Shown here one piece after another: positions 60,594 to 64,000 of a DNA stretch of 64,000 nucleotides. The notes beneath the pieces were generated by a model. The model worked only from the letters and a program-made list of their open reading frames with translations. It ran no database searches and was not told where the DNA came from. The first letter of the stretch is position 1, and each line of letters starts with the position of its first letter. The position numbers and the translations under genes are program-made. This DNA is from Granulicella sp. L56 (GTDB lineage Bacteria > Acidobacteriota > Terriglobia > Terriglobales > Acidobacteriaceae). The stretch is from the NCBI RefSeq assembly GCF_009765835.1, contig NZ_LMUS01000008.1, positions 27,998 to 91,997 of the forward strand, written 5' to 3'.

Positions 60594-63500
60594 ATGCCGC
60601 GAGCCTCCTCCAGTTCGAAGAAGAAAAGCGTAGAGACGCTCAACCGCGCGGACGCTGCGCTTTCGCTGTTTCATCCGATTACAGAGAAGTGGTTCAGGGC
60701 GGTCTTTGATGGACCGACGCCTCCGCAGGTGGAGGGGTGGCCGGCGATTGCTCGCGGAGATTCGACGCTGATTCTGGCACCAACGGGAACGGGCAAGACG
60801 CTGACGGCGTTTCTTTGGTGCCTCGATCAATTGATGCTGCGGACGGCTGCGAATGCAGCGCGCGGGTGCCGAGTGGTTTATCTTTCGCCGCTGAAGGCGC
60901 TGGCTGTGGATGTGGAGAGAAATTTGCGCTCTCCGCTGGCTGGGATTGCCAACATGGCGAAACGTGATGGCGTAGAGGTCCGAATTCCGGAGATCAGCGT
61001 TCGCACCGGGGACACTTCGCAGAAGGAGCGGGCGAGGTTTCGGCGGCATCCGGGGGAGATTCTGATTACGACTCCGGAGAGCCTGTATCTGCTGCTGACT
61101 TCAGAGGCGGGTGAGGCCTTGCGGACGGTGGAGACGGTGATTGTGGATGAGATTCACGCGCTGGTCCCGAGCAAGCGTGGGGCGCATATGGCGGTTTCGC
61201 TGGAGCGGCTGGAGGCTTTGACAGGAAAGAAGCTACAGCGGATCGGCTTGTCGGCTACGCAGAGGCCGCTCGAAGAGGTGGCACGGTTTCTTGGGGGAGC
61301 GGAAGGGCAGGGAATTGTAGCGGATACGGTTACAGAAGAACCGCTCGCCGATGTGTTGATGAATGCGGCCAGCGATGATGAGGTGAAGGCGGACGTGGGC
61401 GTGAACGCTCCGCGATATCGTCCGGTGACGGTGGTGAATGCTGGCGCGAGGAAGGTGCTGGAGCTGAAGGTGGAGGTTCCGGTGGAAGATATGGCGCGGC
61501 TGGGGGAGATTGAAGAGCAGCCGAGTGGACCGGCTTCGCAGGGACCGAAGCGGACTTCGATCTGGCAGTCTATTTATCCGCGGTTGCTGGAGATTATTCA
61601 GGGGCGGACTTCGACGCTGATCTTTGTGAATGCGCGACGAGTAGCGGAGCGGCTTGCCGGAGCGCTGAATGATTTGGCTGGCGAAGCGATTGCGCGGGCG
61701 CATCATGGATCGTTGGCGGCGGCGCAGCGGAGCGAGATTGAGGAGATGTTGAAGGCGGGAAAGATTAAGGCGCTAATCGCTACGTCCTCGCTGGAACTGG
61801 GCATTGATATGGGTGCGATCGATCTGGTGATTCAGATTGAGGCTCCGCCTTCGGTGGCGAGTGGGATGCAGCGGATCGGGCGAGCGGGGCATCAGGTGGG
61901 AGCGCCTTCGCATGGGATTATCTTTCCGAAGTATCGTGCGGATTTGATTGCGTGTGCTGCGGTGACGCGGGCGATGCATGAAGGCCATGTGGAGTCGACT
62001 CGATTTCTACGGAATCCTTTGGATGTGTTGGCGCAGCAGATAGTGGCGGTGATTGCACATCCGCCGCTGGGTCTTGCGGATGCAGAAAGGCGGACGGCGC
62101 ATAAGACGGATGAGGAAGAGAGCCCGGGGATCAGCTACGAGGCTCTGTTTGCGCTGATGCGGAGCGCGGCTCCGTTTGCGGGTTTGAGTAGGAGTGTCTT
62201 CGACGGTGTGCTGGATATGCTGGCGGGGCGGTATCCGTCGGATGAGTTTGCGGAGCTGCGACCAAGGGTTACGTGGGACCGGACGCGAAACTGGATTACG
62301 CCGCGTGCGGGGGTGAAGCGGATTGCGATTTTGAATGGCGGGACGATTCCGGATCGCGGAATGTATGGGGTTTTTCTTTCGGGGGAGCGGAGTAAGCTGG
62401 TTCGCGTGGGCGAGCTGGATGAGGAGATGGTGTTCGAGACGAAGCCGGGCGAGGTGTTTACGCTGGGTGCTTCGGCGTGGAGGATTGACGAGATTACGCA
62501 TGACCGCGTGCTGGTTTCGCCTGCTCCGGGTGAGGCGGGTAAGATGCCTTTCTGGCATGGAGACCGCGCGGGGAGGCCGCTGGAGTTTGGGCGCAGGATT
62601 GGCGCACTGGTGCGGGAGCTGCGGGAGACTCCACGAAGTGTGGCAATTACTCGGCTGACACAGGAGCATGATCTGGAGGCTGGCGCGGCGGAGAATGTGC
62701 TGCGGTATCTGGCCGATCAGGAGTTGGCTACGGTGATTGTGCCGGATGACCGGAATATTGTGATCGAGCGCGTCCGCGATGAGTTGGGTGACTGGCGCGT
62801 GTGCGTGCTGACTCCGTTTGGCAGTAGGATTCATGCGCCTTGGGCGATGGCGGCTACAGCGAAGATTCGCGCGCATGGCGGGCCGGATGTAGAGACGATG
62901 TGGAGCGAGGATGGGTTTGTGCTGCGGTTTCCGGAGACGGAAGAAGCTCCGGCGATTGAGCCGATTTTATTGCAGCCGGAAGAGGCTGCGGAGCTGGTGC
63001 TGCAACAGTTGGGATCGACGGCGCTGTTTGCGGCGAAGTTTAGGGAGAGTGCGGCGCGGGCTTTGCTGTTGCCGAGACGACGGATGGATGGGCGAACTCC
63101 GCTGTGGCAGCAGAGGAAGCGGTCGTATGACTTGCTGAGTGTGGCCAGCCGGTATCCTTCGTTTCCGATTTTGCTTGAAGCTTATCGCGAGTGCCTGCGG
63201 GATGTGTTCGATATGCCTGCGTTAATGGAGACGCTGCGGCTGATGGAGAACCGGTCGGTGAGGGTGCATACAGTGGATTCGCGGACGCCGAGCCCGTTTG
63301 CATCGGCGTTACTGTTCAGCTATGTGGCGAACTATATCTATGACGGCGATGCTCCGCTGGCAGAGAGGCGGGCGCAAGCGCTATCGATCGATCAGGACCA
63401 GTTACGGGAGTTGATGGGCGATGCCGATCTTCGCGAGTTGCTGGATGCGAATGCGATTGAGGAGACGGAGGAGCAGCTGCAATGCGTGGTGGAGAACTAC

Positions 63501-64000
63501 AAGGCGCGGACAATGGATGGGGTGCATGATCTGCTGTTGCGGCTTGGGGATTTGACGCGGGACGAATTACGAGCGCGATGTGTGAACGATGGGGTTGCTG
63601 AGAGTGTAGCGAAGCTGATGCGCGCACGGCGTGTACTTGAGGTGCAGTTCGCCGGAGGGAAGCGACTGATCGCGGTGGAGGATGCTGCGAAATATCGGGA
63701 TGCGCTTGGAGTGCCGCTGCCTCCGGGATTGCCTACGGCGTTTCTGGAGGCTGCTCCCGAGGCTGTGGTCGATCTGCTGCGGCGGTTTGCGCGGACCCAT
63801 GGGCCGTTTACTTCGCATGATGCCGTGGGGCGGTTTGATCTGCCAGTGGAGAGTGTTGACGCGGTTTTGCAGCGACTGGTGCAGGCGGGGCGAGTTGTGG
63901 AGGGTGGATTTCGTCCGGGTGGGATTCATCGCGAGTGGTGCGACAACGAGGTGCTGCGAACGATTCGGCGGAAGTCGCTGGCGCAGTTGCGTAAGGAGGT
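60594..64000 (+). CDS. Lhr-type DEAD/DEAH helicase, 3' end beyond window
   Basis: An open frame from ATG 60594 to the window edge (over 1,135 residues). RecA1: Walker A LAPTGTGKTLTAFLW, YLSPLKALAVDVERNL, VRTGDTSQKERARFRR, TTPESLYLLL, Walker B VIVDEIHALVPSKRGAH and LSATQRPLEEVARFLGG. RecA2: TLIFVNARRVAERLA, HHGSL, IATSSLELGIDMGAID and QRIGRAGHQVG. The downstream part resembles the long accessory region of Lhr/Lhr-like helicases. These are 3'-to-5' DNA/RNA helicases in repair. The exact subgroup and the C-terminus cannot be seen. The terminal distance from cheR suggests a separate transcript. Confidence 0.9.
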   Translation, partial: MPRASSSSKKKSVETLNRADAALSLFHPITEKWFRAVFDGPTPPQVEGWPAIARGDSTLILAPTGTGKTLTAFLWCLDQLMLRTAANAARGCRVVYLSPLKALAVDVERNLRSPLAGIANMAKRDGVEVRIPEISVRTGDTSQKERARFRRHPGEILITTPESLYLLLTSEAGEALRTVETVIVDEIHALVPSKRGAHMAVSLERLEALTGKKLQRIGLSATQRPLEEVARFLGGAEGQGIVADTVTEEPLADVLMNAASDDEVKADVGVNAPRYRPVTVVNAGARKVLELKVEVPVEDMARLGEIEEQPSGPASQGPKRTSIWQSIYPRLLEIIQGRTSTLIFVNARRVAERLAGALNDLAGEAIARAHHGSLAAAQRSEIEEMLKAGKIKALIATSSLELGIDMGAIDLVIQIEAPPSVASGMQRIGRAGHQVGAPSHGIIFPKYRADLIACAAVTRAMHEGHVESTRFLRNPLDVLAQQIVAVIAHPPLGLADAERRTAHKTDEEESPGISYEALFALMRSAAPFAGLSRSVFDGVLDMLAGRYPSDEFAELRPRVTWDRTRNWITPRAGVKRIAILNGGTIPDRGMYGVFLSGERSKLVRVGELDEEMVFETKPGEVFTLGASAWRIDEITHDRVLVSPAPGEAGKMPFWHGDRAGRPLEFGRRIGALVRELRETPRSVAITRLTQEHDLEAGAAENVLRYLADQELATVIVPDDRNIVIERVRDELGDWRVCVLTPFGSRIHAPWAMAATAKIRAHGGPDVETMWSEDGFVLRFPETEEAPAIEPILLQPEEAAELVLQQLGSTALFAAKFRESAARALLLPRRRMDGRTPLWQQRKRSYDLLSVASRYPSFPILLEAYRECLRDVFDMPALMETLRLMENRSVRVHTVDSRTPSPFASALLFSYVANYIYDGDAPLAERRAQALSIDQDQLRELMGDADLRELLDANAIEETEEQLQCVVENYKARTMDGVHDLLLRLGDLTRDELRARCVNDGVAESVAKLMRARRVLEVQFAGGKRLIAVEDAAKYRDALGVPLPPGLPTAFLEAAPEAVVDLLRRFARTHGPFTSHDAVGRFDLPVESVDAVLQRLVQAGRVVEGGFRPGGIHREWCDNEVLRTIRRKSLAQLRKE

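Noticed and set aside
1-64000. CRISPR arrays, rRNA genes and complete insertion sequences
   Set aside because: I saw no regularly spaced direct repeats, no rRNA-like sequence and no intact transposase with terminal inverted repeats in the window.

Overview
The window looks like chromosome of a high-GC soil Acidobacteriota, most likely class Terriglobia (Acidobacteriaceae; relatives of Granulicella, Edaphobacter or Terriglobus). The evidence is family content: a large Oar-type TonB-dependent receptor with an N-terminal carboxypeptidase-regulatory domain, a VWA protein of the 'Acidobacterial' type, a winged-helix/membrane protein of the kind expanded in this phylum, and families of short interspersed intergenic repeats. 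The placement is inferred from protein families, not from a database search.

Layout. 1-6.5 kb: the 5' part of a secreted glycosidase-like protein, a TonB receptor and a membrane-anchored regulator. 6.6-7.7 kb: a histidine-kinase remnant, a Tat-exported cupin and non-coding repeats. 7.73-20.29 kb: a genomic island inserted at the 3' end of tRNA-Gln(CTG). Its far end carries an imperfect copy of the tRNA 3' end (7729-7749), and the octamer TACCCGCA recurs just inside both ends. Its cargo is a RES/Xre toxin-antitoxin pair, a DHFR-like reductase, a PAS histidine kinase with a REC-zinc-ribbon regulator, a heme oxygenase-bacteriophytochrome operon and an XRE regulator. Its right end is decayed: a frameshifted TonB receptor, a LysR fragment and an integrase that has lost its catalytic domain. 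The island therefore looks immobilised.

20.3-33.6 kb is mainly core functions: DinB, VWA protein, PfkB kinase, uroporphyrinogen-III synthase, a lycopene-cyclase-type membrane protein, endonuclease III, HemQ, DedA, inositol-1-phosphate synthase, DAHP synthase, MtgA, EngB and a glycine-zipper lipoprotein. 33.8-37.5 kb holds a non-phosphorylative L-fucose pathway (mutarotase, fuconate dehydratase, SDR dehydrogenase, FAH-type hydrolase). 37.7-55.3 kb mixes NAD salvage, a S1/P1-type nuclease, hydrolases, lipid acyltransferases and nucleoside salvage (PNP, NupC-type carrier, thymidine phosphorylase, cytidine deaminase), plus a diguanylate cyclase, an acetyltransferase, a ligase-ACP-acyltransferase fusion and a K+/H+-type antiporter. 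55.4-60.5 kb is a compact cheA-W-Y-B-R chemosensory operon without a receptor gene. 60.6-64 kb is the 5' part of an Lhr-type helicase, running off the window.

Three kinds of dispersed intergenic repeat are visible. One palindromic copy sits in frame inside hemD, and another repeat supplies the C-terminus of an acyltransferase. The points most worth following are the tRNA-Gln island with its light-sensing cargo, the palindrome in hemD and the ligase-ACP-acyltransferase fusion.
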